Origin: JBJHCA01 sp050485785
GTDB lineage: Bacteria; Bacteroidota; Bacteroidia; Chitinophagales; Saprospiraceae
Direction of reading: 5' to 3'
Length of the DNA stretch: 55,473 nucleotides
NCBI GenBank assembly: GCA_050485785.1
Contig: JBJHCA010000011.1
Span: 1-55,473 of the forward strand
Shown here: positions 33,391-42,566 of the stretch, piece by piece
Position numbering within the stretch: position 1 is the first letter of the stretch
How the letters are laid out: every line of letters begins with the position of its first letter
Made by a program: the position numbers and the translations under genes
The notes under the pieces: model-generated
The model's database searches: none
What the model was told of the DNA's origin: nothing
Seen by the model: the letters and a program-made list of their open reading frames with translations, nothing else

Positions 33391-34473
33391 ATGAACACGT
33401 TTACCGGAATACGTATCATTGCCCTGAGCGCTGCAGTGGTACTGCTTCTGGCTCAAATGCTGCTCAAAGCCTGGCCTTCCGCTGCCGAGGCATATTTATC
33501 AGGCGTATATCCTTATCTGATTCGAACTTTGCTGGGGTTTTTCACATGGATGCCCTTTCCTGTTGTTTATATCAGTTTGTTGGTGCTGATGTTTTTTCTG
33601 TTCAACGGGATTCGTTTGGCCGTTAAAGGCGCTGCTCATCCTATGGCGGCAACAGGACGGCTGGCTTTGCACATAGCTACCGTGTTATTTGTACTGGCTG
33701 GAATATTCAGTGTTTTGTGGGGGTACAATTATACGGCCGGCGGTATAGAGGAACGCCTTAATTTGCCTGAAACCGAACCGGACATAGCGGTTTTGAAAGC
33801 TGAATTTCTGCATTCGGTGGAACTGGCTCAGCGATACCGGTACAGAATGGATACTTCCCTGATTGACGCTGTGCCGGATTTCTGGCAATTACATCAGGAG
33901 CTTCAACAGGAGATGAAAATACAATTGCCGCTGGCGGGATATCCGGTATTGCGCAATTTGCCGGTGAAGCCCTTGTATCCGAAAGGGCTAATGCTTCGTC
34001 TGTCGGCAGCAGGTTTTTATTGCCCCTGGGCCGGAGAAGGATATATTGACCCCGCACTTCATCCCCTTCAGGTGCCGTTTACCATGGCTCACGAAATGGC
34101 TCATGTGGCCGGGATCACGGATGAGGGAGAAGCCAATCTGATGGCCTGGCTGGTGTGCCGCAGTCATCCGCAGTATTTTGTGCGTTATAGCGGCGAATTG
34201 GCTTACCTCAGGTACCTGCTTCGCAATTTCAGGCAATATGACCGGGAAGTTCACAGTGAGGTTGTCGCTTCATTGCCCGATGAGATCAGGGGTGATATTC
34301 AAGCGATATATGAACGGATGCAACAGTATCCCGACTTTTTTCCCCGGTCCAGAGAAATTGTTTACGAGCGTTATCTGAGGGTGCAAGGGATAGAGGAAGG
34401 TCTGGAAAGTTACCATCGCATGGTTGAGTTGGTGATCCGCTGGAAACTACTGCATCAGTCAGAGCTGCCATAA
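33391..34473 (+). CDS. DUF3810 family membrane protein with HExxH motif
   Basis: 360 aa. Three membrane segments (about 7-24, 54-77, 90-111) precede a soluble domain containing HEMAH (His234, Glu235, His238) and a following DEGEAN, the pattern of a gluzincin-like zinc metallopeptidase. DUF3810 proteins are widespread in Bacteroidota without an assigned substrate. It begins 6 bp after ftsY, so the two are probably co-expressed; a link to membrane protein quality control is a guess. Confidence 0.85.
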   Translation: MNTFTGIRIIALSAAVVLLLAQMLLKAWPSAAEAYLSGVYPYLIRTLLGFFTWMPFPVVYISLLVLMFFLFNGIRLAVKGAAHPMAATGRLALHIATVLFVLAGIFSVLWGYNYTAGGIEERLNLPETEPDIAVLKAEFLHSVELAQRYRYRMDTSLIDAVPDFWQLHQELQQEMKIQLPLAGYPVLRNLPVKPLYPKGLMLRLSAAGFYCPWAGEGYIDPALHPLQVPFTMAHEMAHVAGITDEGEANLMAWLVCRSHPQYFVRYSGELAYLRYLLRNFRQYDREVHSEVVASLPDEIRGDIQAIYERMQQYPDFFPRSREIVYERYLRVQGIEEGLESYHRMVELVIRWKLLHQSELP

Positions 34474-34626
34474 AGAACAACGATGGATGAAATCAGTGGA
34501 AGTTTTATTACAACCCTGATCCTTTGTACCGGTAGTTGTGTGGCCGGCAATCCGCGATTGTGTTTGACAATGTTACCTGTCAGCTACTTTCCTTCACCGG
34601 GCACAAAATGATCATCACAAAAAAGA

Positions 34627-35664
34627 TTAAAACCGGTTTTTGTTGGCAAAAGCTACCAATGAAAGCATAACCGGTACTTCAACCAATACCCCCACCACGG
34701 TTACCAGTGCCGCAGGAGATTGCAGTCCAAACAGTGCAATGGCCACCGCAACAGCAAGCTCAAAAAAATTGCTTGCACTAATAAGTGCAGCCGGGGCACA
34801 AACATTGTGTTGCAACCTGAGCTTCAGGCCTGCTTGCCAGGCCAGAAAAAAAATGAAGTAAGTCTGGATAATCAGCGGAATGGCCACCAGCACTATAATG
34901 AGGGGATTATTGAGAATATTGGTTCCCTGAAAGGCAAAAAGCAGGATAAGCATTAGCAACAGAGCAATAATAGACAACGGCTTAAACTTGGGTAAAAAGC
35001 TTTGAGTGAACCACTGATCACCATATTTATTGATCAGAATACGGTTGGTAATATACCCGGCAACAAGCGGTATAAGAACAAATACGAGCACACTGGTAAT
35101 CAAAGTGTTATAGGGAATTGTAATGTCGGTGATCCCCAAAAGTAACCCCACTATGGGTACAAACGCCACAAGCAGAATGAGGTCGTTAACCGACACCTGT
35201 ACCAAAGTATAATTAGGATCTCCATGAGTGAGGTAAGACCACACAAAAACCATGGCAGTGCAAGGCGCAGCACCTAAAATAATAGCCCCGGCAATGTATT
35301 CTCCAACCATATCCGGACTGACCCAGGCATGATAAAGGTGTTCAAAAAATATCCATGCAAAAAATGCCATGCTGAATGGTTTGACCAACCAGTTGACAAT
35401 GACGGTAAGTATTATTCCTCGGGGCTTTTTTCCAACATTGCGAATACTGCCAAAATCAACCTGCATCATCATTGGATTAATCATCATCCATATCAGGATG
35501 GCCACCGGAATATTCACACTGTAGATTTCTAATCTGCTCAATATTTTGATCGCATCTCCGGTAAGATAACTGATGAGAATACCGGCTCCGATACATATGG
35601 CAACCCACAGTGTCAGGTACCTTTCGAAAAATCCTATCTGACGGGAAGTCTCAGACATGTACAA
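34627..35664 (-). CDS. acr3: Arsenite efflux transporter, Acr3 family
   Basis: 345-aa integral membrane protein of the BART superfamily with about ten segments, exporting arsenite. Family features are SVNIPVAILIWMMINPMM, the conserved cysteine in ILGAAPCTAMVFVWSYL, and SLVAFAN at the end. The third residue is also Met (MSETSRQ) and may be the true start. Last gene of arsR-arsM-arsC-acr3, 56 bp after arsC. Confidence 0.94.
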   Translation of the reverse strand: MYMSETSRQIGFFERYLTLWVAICIGAGILISYLTGDAIKILSRLEIYSVNIPVAILIWMMINPMMMQVDFGSIRNVGKKPRGIILTVIVNWLVKPFSMAFFAWIFFEHLYHAWVSPDMVGEYIAGAIILGAAPCTAMVFVWSYLTHGDPNYTLVQVSVNDLILLVAFVPIVGLLLGITDITIPYNTLITSVLVFVLIPLVAGYITNRILINKYGDQWFTQSFLPKFKPLSIIALLLMLILLFAFQGTNILNNPLIIVLVAIPLIIQTYFIFFLAWQAGLKLRLQHNVCAPAALISASNFFELAVAVAIALFGLQSPAALVTVVGVLVEVPVMLSLVAFANKNRF

Positions 35665-35720
35665 AAAAATTTCAGTGAATCAAATGCCGGCAGGAACTTG
35701 ATCTCAGGGTTACAGATAAA

Positions 35721-36146
35721 CTAAAATGTACGCAGCTCAGTATCGTAAAATTTCCTGAATGCAACGGCAATTTCGTCCCGAACGCGGAGATACTCGCTCC
35801 GTATAAACTCTTTTGAGCCCCGGGCGTCAGAAGGGTCATCAAATCCGATATGCAGTCTTTGCTTGACCTTGCCACTAAAAGTCGGACAAGTTTCATCGGC
35901 TTCACCGCATACAGTAATAACGTAGTCCCAACTTTCGTACAGGTATTTTTCAACAGGATCGCTGGTATGGTGACTGATATCAATGCCGGCTTCCTTCATC
36001 ACTTCTGCAGCCATGGGGTTGACGACACCGGCAGCATGAGTTCCTGCCGAGCGGACTATGAGATTGCTGTCGAAAGATTGTAAATAGCCGTGTGCCATCT
36101 GGCTTCTACAGCTGTTGCCTGTACAGAGAATCAGTATTTTTTTCAT
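35721..36146 (-). CDS. arsC: Arsenate reductase, low-molecular-weight phosphatase type
   Basis: 141-aa ArsC of the thioredoxin-coupled type, reducing arsenate to arsenite for export by Acr3. The nucleophile loop LCTGNSCRSQMAHG holds Cys8, with Cys13 and Arg14. The redox pair is Cys80 and Cys87 in VCGEADETCP, as in the staphylococcal enzyme. The general-acid aspartate is in FDDPSDA. It lies 115 bp after arsM, the gap containing a hairpin. Confidence 0.95.
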   Translation of the reverse strand: MKKILILCTGNSCRSQMAHGYLQSFDSNLIVRSAGTHAAGVVNPMAAEVMKEAGIDISHHTSDPVEKYLYESWDYVITVCGEADETCPTFSGKVKQRLHIGFDDPSDARGSKEFIRSEYLRVRDEIAVAFRKFYDTELRTF

Positions 36147-36210
36147 GACATTTGAATGACTTCACCGGATCGGATAACCGGGGTCCGGTATGGTAATGAA
36201 ATGAAAAGAA

Positions 36211-36241
36211 AGGGCTGATGCAAAATCAGCCCTGTTTTTTT
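36211..36241. terminator. Hairpin between arsM and arsC
   Basis: Perfect 9-bp stem AGGGCTGAT (36211-36219) with ATCAGCCCT (36225-36233), loop GCAAA. The plus strand has a clean T7 tract after it (36235-36241); the minus strand, which carries the ars genes, has the weaker TTCTTTTC. It may partly terminate arsRM transcription before arsC-acr3, or mark an mRNA processing site. Confidence 0.6.
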
Positions 36242-36261
36242 AAGAGCCCGTTATGTGATGT

Positions 36262-37095
36262 TCAGCAACATCCGTTTCCCGGTTCACACACCGGCTTTTC
36301 AGCATACAACGTAATGCTCAGAATGCGTGTGCCTTCCTTTTTCCAGGCTCCAACCTCATCATGGCTCAGGTGATTCATTAAAATATCGTCCGGAATGATA
36401 ATGGGCTTTACTTTTTGCACCTTGACGTTGTGGAATCCCAGCCGGTTAACAATGTCGATGTATTCGCTTTTTTGCATGGCACCGGCTACGCATCCTGCAT
36501 ACATTTCAGCAGCCTGTTGCAGTCCCGGAGCCAGTTCTCCTTCCAGTACCACATCAGATATGGAAAAATGACCACCCGGCCGCAGAATGCGCAAAATTTC
36601 ACTGAATGCCTTTTGCTTATCCGGAACCAGATTCAGCACACAGTTGCTCACCACCACATCGGCACTGTTGGCTGCCATGGGTATGTTCTCAATGTCGCCC
36701 CGGCGGAATTCGACATTGTTAAAGCCCAGCTTATCGGCATTTTCCCGGGCTTTTTCAATCATGGCATCCGTAAAATCTATTCCAATTACCTTGCCTTCAG
36801 AACCGGTTTCGGCCCGGGCTATAAAACAATCGTTTCCTGCACCGCTGCCCAGGTCAACAACCGTATTTCCGGGTTTAATGCAGGCATACTGCGTAGGCAA
36901 ACCGCAGCCTAACCCCAGATCGGCATCGGGTTGATATCCCTCAAGGGTGGTGTAGTCGTCATTCATGATATTGTACACTTCGGTACTGCAACCACCGGCA
37001 CCACAGCATGATGCAGCATTGGTTTCTTTACTTTGACCGGCTATTTCAGCGTATTTGCTTCGCACCAGTTCCTTGATCTGTTCACTTGTTTGCAT
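36262..37095 (-). CDS. arsM: Arsenite S-adenosylmethionine methyltransferase
   Basis: 277-aa class I methyltransferase that methylates As(III) with SAM. The SAM site is VVDLGSGAGNDCFIA. The three arsenic-binding cysteines known from the family correspond to Cys64 (LGLGCGLP), Cys152 (SNCVLNL) and Cys202 (YAGCVAGA). Extra cysteines occur near the N-terminus (Cys30, 31, 36) and at the end (CEPGNGCC). I start it at the ATG at 37095 (MQTSEQIKELVRSKY); a longer frame to 37143 would overlap arsR. It lies 31 bp after arsR. Confidence 0.95.
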   Translation of the reverse strand: MQTSEQIKELVRSKYAEIAGQSKETNAASCCGAGGCSTEVYNIMNDDYTTLEGYQPDADLGLGCGLPTQYACIKPGNTVVDLGSGAGNDCFIARAETGSEGKVIGIDFTDAMIEKARENADKLGFNNVEFRRGDIENIPMAANSADVVVSNCVLNLVPDKQKAFSEILRILRPGGHFSISDVVLEGELAPGLQQAAEMYAGCVAGAMQKSEYIDIVNRLGFHNVKVQKVKPIIIPDDILMNHLSHDEVGAWKKEGTRILSITLYAEKPVCEPGNGCC

Positions 37096-37126
37096 GATGG
37101 TGTTGTTTTTAGAATTAAGAATGAAA

Positions 37127-37453
37127 TTAACAGCATGTGGCATCCTTCATTCCGGCTATCAGATCAGTGAGGTAGTTCCCCAGCTCGCGAAGTGATACGG
37201 GGTTGATGCAGTAGCAAACGGCATTGCCTTCTATTGTCCCCTGTATAAGCCCCGCTTCTTTCAGCTTTTTTAAATGCTGAGATACTGTGGGTTGTGAAAG
37301 CGGTAGTTCGTTCACCAGATCACCGCAAATGCAGGCATTCACCCTGAGCAGGTGCTCCATAATGGCAATGCGTGCCGGATGACCCAATGCCGATGCATAG
37401 CCGGCTATCCTGTTCTGATGCTCGGTGTAATGTTCGGTCTTCGTAGCGCCCAT
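37127..37453 (-). CDS. arsR: ArsR-family arsenic-responsive repressor
   Basis: 108-aa winged-helix repressor, first gene of the ars operon. The metal-binding motif in the recognition-helix region is ACICGDLVNEL (Cys41, Cys43), as in classical ArsR. PLSQPTVSQHLKKLKEAGLI is the DNA-binding helix. More cysteines are in VCYCINP and at the C-terminus (TCC). The start is the ATG at 37453 (MGATKTEHY); the frame continues to 37552 but would run through the operator. It probably autoregulates. Confidence 0.94.
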   Translation of the reverse strand: MGATKTEHYTEHQNRIAGYASALGHPARIAIMEHLLRVNACICGDLVNELPLSQPTVSQHLKKLKEAGLIQGTIEGNAVCYCINPVSLRELGNYLTDLIAGMKDATCC

Positions 37454-37469
37454 GATTATTGTTTTAAAA

Positions 37470-37503
37470 TAATATTGCAATATTACGATGAAGAAAATTA
37501 ACG
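37470..37503 (-). promoter_or_regulatory. arsR promoter with overlapping palindromic operator
   Basis: TAATATTG-CAATATTA is a perfect 16-bp palindrome at 37470-37485, ending 17 bp before arsR. Its first half doubles as a near-consensus -7 box (TAATATTG versus TAnnTTTG), with TTTG 20 nt upstream on the minus strand. An ArsR dimer bound here would block the promoter. Confidence 0.75.
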
Positions 37504-37690
37504 GACAAATTTCCGGCGATATTTTTTTAGTGATGGTCAAATTTAAGGGCATATCTTATTCGGTTTCAAATGGGATTGTTTTGGGGGATGAATAACATTT
37601 TGTGATTATTGAAAGTTACTTACATGGTGATTGGCCACAACTACGAGGCCCGGCAAATGGAGGAGGATGTCACTCAACACTAAACTGTAC

Positions 37691-39310
37691 ATGGTTATAC
37701 GCATCATTAATCTGTTGTTATTTGCCGCGGTAGTCAGCCTGATGTCCACATCCTGCAAGCGTGATACTGACTTTTCCCGGCTCAAGGCTGATGACTGGAA
37801 CCCTGAATGGGCCATACCGCTGATTACAGCTTCTTACGGCATTGAAGAATTGCTCACTGACCTCGATGATCCCGATCAGTTGCTGGTTACCGATCCATTA
37901 ACCGGCCTGGTATCGGTTGTGTATAAGGGAAAGTTGTTGTCTTTTGCTCCAGAGGAGTTTTTATCGCTGCCCAATCAATCCTTTTCAGGCGGATACCAGC
38001 TCAATACCGGTGAAGCTGTTGAACTGATGGCCGGAATTACGGTTACGATTCAGGAAACGGTGTTTTTGCCGGTTGCACTCGACAATGAAATGTGGCTTGA
38101 TGAGCTGTTGTTTAAGTCGGGTCAGTTCATGATCAATATTCAGAGTGACTTCCCCGTCAGTATCACCGGGCAACTTGTGTTTCCAGGTTTGTTGCACAAT
38201 CAGCAGTCTTACACTATCCCCATCGAACTGGATGGTACGGCAGCGGTGCCCGTAACTTCAGCCCATCAGCAGAATCTGGCCGGTATGTTGCTTACCACGG
38301 CAAGTGATAAAACCGTGGAAGTGCGCACCACGCTTACCTTCCATGCAAGCCAGAACGTTACGCTGACCGGAAATGAACAGATCAGTTATCAAATGCAGTG
38401 GAACCAGATCGGTTTCAGCCACGTCAAGGGTTATTTTGGTACGCGGAGCCTGATGTATGACAGGGATACCGTACACCTTACCATATTTAACAAGATCGAA
38501 ACAGGGTTTTTCCAGTTCACCGATCCCCGGATTCATGTTTCTATTGACAATTCGTTTGGTATTCCGGCTAACATTCATGTTGAACAGCTTTTGTCAGTGA
38601 ATACCATCACCATGCAGGAAAGTGAGTTGCTGCTGGAGGCTTTTGAAAATCCTTTTCCCATTGCCTTTCCTTCTCAATTAGACCAAACGGCCAATACTCA
38701 TGTGCTGATCAATAACGAGAACTCTAACTTACAGGAACTCACCAATTCATCGCCAAAATTCATGGTTGCTGAGTTTTCCGGAACGGTCAATCCGATGGGA
38801 ACACCGGTAACGCAAAACTTTGTAACGGATGCGAGCAGCCTGACTGTTGATCTGGAAGTGGAGTTGCCCTTGGAAGGTTATGCCTATGATTTTGTGATTC
38901 GCGACACGGGTTCCGTCAATATCGACCGGCAAGTGGATCACATTGAATCCCTCATGTTCAGGCTCAATTTTACCAATGGCTTCCCCATAGATTTTACTGC
39001 TCAGGTGTATTTTTACGATCAGCAGTTTCAGTTGATCGATTCTCTTTTGCATGACAGCCAAAGCGGCATCATCCTATCGGCACCTACTGATGCAGAAGGC
39101 AGGGTAACACAAAGTGTCAATACAATATCCGACATTGAGCTGGATGTCCATCGCGCAGCGGCTTTAAAAGATGCCCGGTATCTGGTGTTTTACGGAAAAG
39201 CGGAAACCCGGAACGCTCTGGCTCAGCCTCCACATATTGTACGACTCTATGAGGACTACAGGATGGATTTGAAAATTGGCATGATGATCAAGGCTAAAGT
39301 TATTTTTTAA
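37691..39310 (+). CDS. Large lipoprotein of unknown function
   Basis: About 539 aa from the ATG at 37691. MVIRIINLLLFAAVVSLMSTSC is a lipoprotein signal peptide. The mature part starts with FSRLKADDWNPEWAIPLITASYGIEELL and continues as beta-rich sequence without cysteines or known motifs (IRDTGSVNIDRQVDHIESL, MFRLNFTNGFPIDFT). Other starts are ATG 37667 (right after AGGAGG, too close to act as its ribosome site) and TTG 37631. Together with the downstream DUF5723 gene it forms a two-gene envelope unit. I recognise no function. Confidence 0.72.
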   Translation: MVIRIINLLLFAAVVSLMSTSCKRDTDFSRLKADDWNPEWAIPLITASYGIEELLTDLDDPDQLLVTDPLTGLVSVVYKGKLLSFAPEEFLSLPNQSFSGGYQLNTGEAVELMAGITVTIQETVFLPVALDNEMWLDELLFKSGQFMINIQSDFPVSITGQLVFPGLLHNQQSYTIPIELDGTAAVPVTSAHQQNLAGMLLTTASDKTVEVRTTLTFHASQNVTLTGNEQISYQMQWNQIGFSHVKGYFGTRSLMYDRDTVHLTIFNKIETGFFQFTDPRIHVSIDNSFGIPANIHVEQLLSVNTITMQESELLLEAFENPFPIAFPSQLDQTANTHVLINNENSNLQELTNSSPKFMVAEFSGTVNPMGTPVTQNFVTDASSLTVDLEVELPLEGYAYDFVIRDTGSVNIDRQVDHIESLMFRLNFTNGFPIDFTAQVYFYDQQFQLIDSLLHDSQSGIILSAPTDAEGRVTQSVNTISDIELDVHRAAALKDARYLVFYGKAETRNALAQPPHIVRLYEDYRMDLKIGMMIKAKVIF

Positions 39311-39457
39311 CCTGAATTCAGGCTTTATGTATTTTTATGGATACCTCTTTGTTTGTTTAGAAAGTTTCGTGCTTACAGCATCGATCTGATTCCACAGCCT
39401 GCCAAAACCAACCTTAGCGGCATGTTTTTAGTGGACTGTAACCAGAACTTGTCAAAT

Positions 39458-40831
39458 ATGCGACCAACTGCCATTTACCCCATCATTATACTTGCCTTTC
39501 TTTGTACAGGCTCGTGGGCACAAAGTAACCACAGCTTGTTTTTTATGGATCACCTTCCGCAATCAGTAACTGTACTGCCGACCTATGAAGCCGATCATCG
39601 CATTCACCTGGGGATACCACTGCTGTCATCGTCCAATGCTTACCTGCTCAACAGCGGATTCCGATACCGGGATTTTATCAGCCGTACATCCGGCGACTCG
39701 CTGGAACTCAACATGGCCCGGGGAATTGCGCGCATGAAACCCCGCAACTACTTTTCTGCGGGATACCGGACAGATTGGATACGGCTGGGTTTACAAACAG
39801 GCAGGGGTTACTTCTCTTTGAATATCAGTGAGTACGTGCAGCAGGAATTTCACTACCCGCGTGGATTTTTTGAGTTGTTATGGCATGGCAATGCAGCTTT
39901 TCTCGGTCAGCGTATCAACATGGATGGAATGGCCATCCATTTTATGCACTACCGGGAGATGGCTCTGGGTTATTCACAGCGGCACAGTGACGAGTTACAC
40001 TGGGGCGTTCGGTTGAAATACCTTTCAGGAGTAGCCAATGTCCATACCTTTCACAGTCAATTGGGCCTGACCACCGACGAAGTCACCTTTGCCCTGATTG
40101 CCGACGGCAGTATGGATATCAGGTCATCGGGAATTTACCGGTTTATTGACAATGAACAGGATGTTTCGGCAGCTGGCTACCTGTTTCGCTTCAATAACCC
40201 GGGTGCCGCCCTTGATGCCGGTGTTAAGTACCTCATTGACTCCCGGCTCACTCTTCAGGCTGCTATCACTGATCTGGGTTTTATCTGGTGGAATCACGAT
40301 GTGCGGAACTACGCTCAGGATCAATTTTCCATTGAGTTCAGCGGTATACATGCCAACGACTTTTTCAGGCTGAGCGGACAGGGTGAACCCTCATTTCATT
40401 TTGATGAAGAAAGCTTTGATGTACTGCTTGATTCCCTGGCTGAGGTGTTTGCCCTCGAGGAAAATTCACGGCCATACACTACGGCAGCACCTTTGACATT
40501 GCGCATTGGAGCCGGGTATGAAATTTTGCCCGGGCACGATGTGGGCATCATTACGGAACATCGCTTATTGCCATACGGATACCGCCCATCGCTGGCACTG
40601 GGCTATACCTGGCGGTTCAGACACTTTTTTGCCCTGCATGCCAACTATGCCTGGACTCACTGGGAAAGTGTCAATTTCGGTTTGGGCATGTCGGCCAGAT
40701 TGGGGCCGGTTCAGGTATACGCATTTTCAGACAATATCACCGGGGTTTTAGCTCCACTGCACACCCGCCACGTACATGCTCAGATTGGAGTAAACCTGTT
40801 GTTCGGCAGGGCGGGGAGTCAGTCAGAGTGA
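39458..40831 (+). CDS. DUF5723-like outer-membrane protein
   Basis: 457 aa, signal peptide MRPTAIYPIIILAFLCTGSWAQ, then a beta-barrel-like protein with alternating aromatic strands (YFSAGYRTDWIRLGL, MALGYSQRHSDELHWGVRLK, LALGYTWRFRHFFALHANY) and a final LFGRAG turn. It resembles the DUF5723 family of Bacteroidota outer-membrane proteins. I chose the ATG at 39458 because it begins a clean signal peptide; the frame extends to 39353. It is preceded by 147 bp after the lipoprotein gene. The 3' end overlaps the convergent DUF1697 gene by 13 bp. Confidence 0.75.
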   Translation: MRPTAIYPIIILAFLCTGSWAQSNHSLFFMDHLPQSVTVLPTYEADHRIHLGIPLLSSSNAYLLNSGFRYRDFISRTSGDSLELNMARGIARMKPRNYFSAGYRTDWIRLGLQTGRGYFSLNISEYVQQEFHYPRGFFELLWHGNAAFLGQRINMDGMAIHFMHYREMALGYSQRHSDELHWGVRLKYLSGVANVHTFHSQLGLTTDEVTFALIADGSMDIRSSGIYRFIDNEQDVSAAGYLFRFNNPGAALDAGVKYLIDSRLTLQAAITDLGFIWWNHDVRNYAQDQFSIEFSGIHANDFFRLSGQGEPSFHFDEESFDVLLDSLAEVFALEENSRPYTTAAPLTLRIGAGYEILPGHDVGIITEHRLLPYGYRPSLALGYTWRFRHFFALHANYAWTHWESVNFGLGMSARLGPVQVYAFSDNITGVLAPLHTRHVHAQIGVNLLFGRAGSQSE

Positions 40832-41382
40832 TGAGCTGCTTCCAGCTCTTTGGCCAGGGTAATGAGCCTCAAAACCGTTTTCATGTTTCGGGTAGTGGCT
40901 TTTACTTTCAGCTTGCTTTCAAAAAAGTTGTTGTTTAAGCGCGATTTACCGTATCCTTTCGGTGAATGCATGTACAAAATGTTATCCACCAAAAAATACT
41001 CCTCAGGGCTAAAATCTGTCTTACTTAACGCTGCAATCTTCTTTTCATCGGGTGTTTCGGCTAAAAAAACAAAATAGCTGTTTTGTTCCCTGGCAGGATC
41101 CGTTTTTCTGAAAGGATTGTTCTCCACTGACTCTTTGAGTTCGCGGAGTGTCAATGGCACAATGCTCACCTCAAACCCGAAAACCCGCTTGATCATGTTG
41201 CCCACCATGCCGGCAACCTCTGCACCGGAATGTTGCCTGCTTACCAGCAGCAGGTTTCCGCTTTGGATGTAGGTAACCACGGAGCTAAAGCCCAGCTTTT
41301 CTGTTTCTGCCCGGAGTTCGGCCATGTTGATTTTCTTTTGTCCGCTTACATTGATGCCGCGTAACAGCAGGATGTGAACCAT
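40819..41382 (-). CDS. DUF1697 family protein
   Basis: 187 aa. The family start MVHILLLRGINVSGQKKINM, FSSVVTYIQSGNLLL, and the C-terminal SKLKVKATTRNMKTVLRL are diagnostic of DUF1697. No biochemical role is established. It is cytoplasmic and a single minus-strand gene. I use the ATG at 41382; a frame to 41448 would add residues not seen in the family. Confidence 0.88.
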   Translation of the reverse strand: MVHILLLRGINVSGQKKINMAELRAETEKLGFSSVVTYIQSGNLLLVSRQHSGAEVAGMVGNMIKRVFGFEVSIVPLTLRELKESVENNPFRKTDPAREQNSYFVFLAETPDEKKIAALSKTDFSPEEYFLVDNILYMHSPKGYGKSRLNNNFFESKLKVKATTRNMKTVLRLITLAKELEAAHHSD

Positions 41383-41542
41383 GTTGAATGAGTTGGAGTC
41401 CGCATAAATGTAAACAATTTTTCCATCTGAAAAACGGCAAATCTGCATGTTGTCTTCTCATAGTATTTGCAGTTGAAATGCGGGCTAAAACAAATGGCTG
41501 TGCCGGAGGTTTTAAAAGTACCCCTAACCCAAACAACACATT

Positions 41543-42502
41543 ATGCATGAGAGATTCATCTGGCTGCTCATTACCCTTTTTTCAACTTCTTTATGGTTTA
41601 CATCCTGTACCGGCAATGATGAATTGGATGATCCGGAAAGCAATGCCATTGCAGAGGTGATTGCCGGTAACACCGGCCTCAGCACACTGGCCGATGCACT
41701 GGCCAGAGCCGAGCTCACCGAAATGCTGACCGACGACGGCCCATTTACCTTTTTTGCCCCCAGTAATGCTGCTTTCGACAATTTTTTATCGGGAGCGGGT
41801 TTCAGCAGTCCGGATGAGATTCCGACGGATGTTCTCAAAAGGGTTTTACTGAATCACGTTATCAGCGGCCGGGTCAGTGCGTCTGAGTTCAGCACCGGTT
41901 ACATCAGCACAATGGCGCATTACGGAAGCAACGGGCAGCAGCTCAGTATGTTTGTGAACACTGCCGAAGGTGTGGAGCTCAATGGAACTGCACGCGTAAG
42001 CCAAGCCGATGTGGAAGCGGACAATGGTGTGATACATATAGTGGATGCGTTAATTGGCCTGCCTGTGGTGGCTGCATTGGTCACTGCCGATCCGGCATTG
42101 GAGACCTTGTTGGCAGCCTTGACTGACAGCCGTTTGCCCAACAATTATGCTGAAGTATTGAGTGAAAGCGGCCCCTTCACCTTGTTTGCACCGGATAATG
42201 ATGCTTTTGCGGCATTGTTCGCAGAGTTGGGTGTCAATGGACCGGAGGAAGTGCATCCGGTTTTGCTTGAACAGGTACTGCTTTACCATGTTGCGGGCGG
42301 TGCCAATATCAGGTCAGAGGACCTGGTGGGCGGTATGACTATACAAACCTTGCAGGGAACTGATTTTGCCGTAAATTCCGGCACTGAAATTACGCTAACT
42401 GATGGCGAGGGCAATATTGTTACGGTCTTATTCACCGACGTACAGGCAGCCAATGGAGTTGTACATCTCATTGACCGCGTATTAATGCCACTGACAGAGT
42501 AA
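41543..42502 (+). CDS. Lipoprotein with two fasciclin (FAS1) domains
   Basis: 319 aa. The signal peptide ends at FTSC (lipobox). Two FAS1 domains follow: about 35-175 (LADALARAELTEMLTDDGPFTFFAPSNAAF split over its conserved parts, ending VIHIVDALI) and about 180-318 (LLAALTDSRLPNN, GPFTLFAPDNDAF, ending VVHLIDRVLMP). FAS1 proteins mediate adhesion at the surface. It is convergent with leuS. Confidence 0.92.
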   Translation: MHERFIWLLITLFSTSLWFTSCTGNDELDDPESNAIAEVIAGNTGLSTLADALARAELTEMLTDDGPFTFFAPSNAAFDNFLSGAGFSSPDEIPTDVLKRVLLNHVISGRVSASEFSTGYISTMAHYGSNGQQLSMFVNTAEGVELNGTARVSQADVEADNGVIHIVDALIGLPVVAALVTADPALETLLAALTDSRLPNNYAEVLSESGPFTLFAPDNDAFAALFAELGVNGPEEVHPVLLEQVLLYHVAGGANIRSEDLVGGMTIQTLQGTDFAVNSGTEITLTDGEGNIVTVLFTDVQAANGVVHLIDRVLMPLTE

Positions 42503-42566
42503 AAACTTACTCCGCCGTAAATTGGGTTTAACCCCATCAGTACCAAATGGGTGTCGGGCTTTAGTT

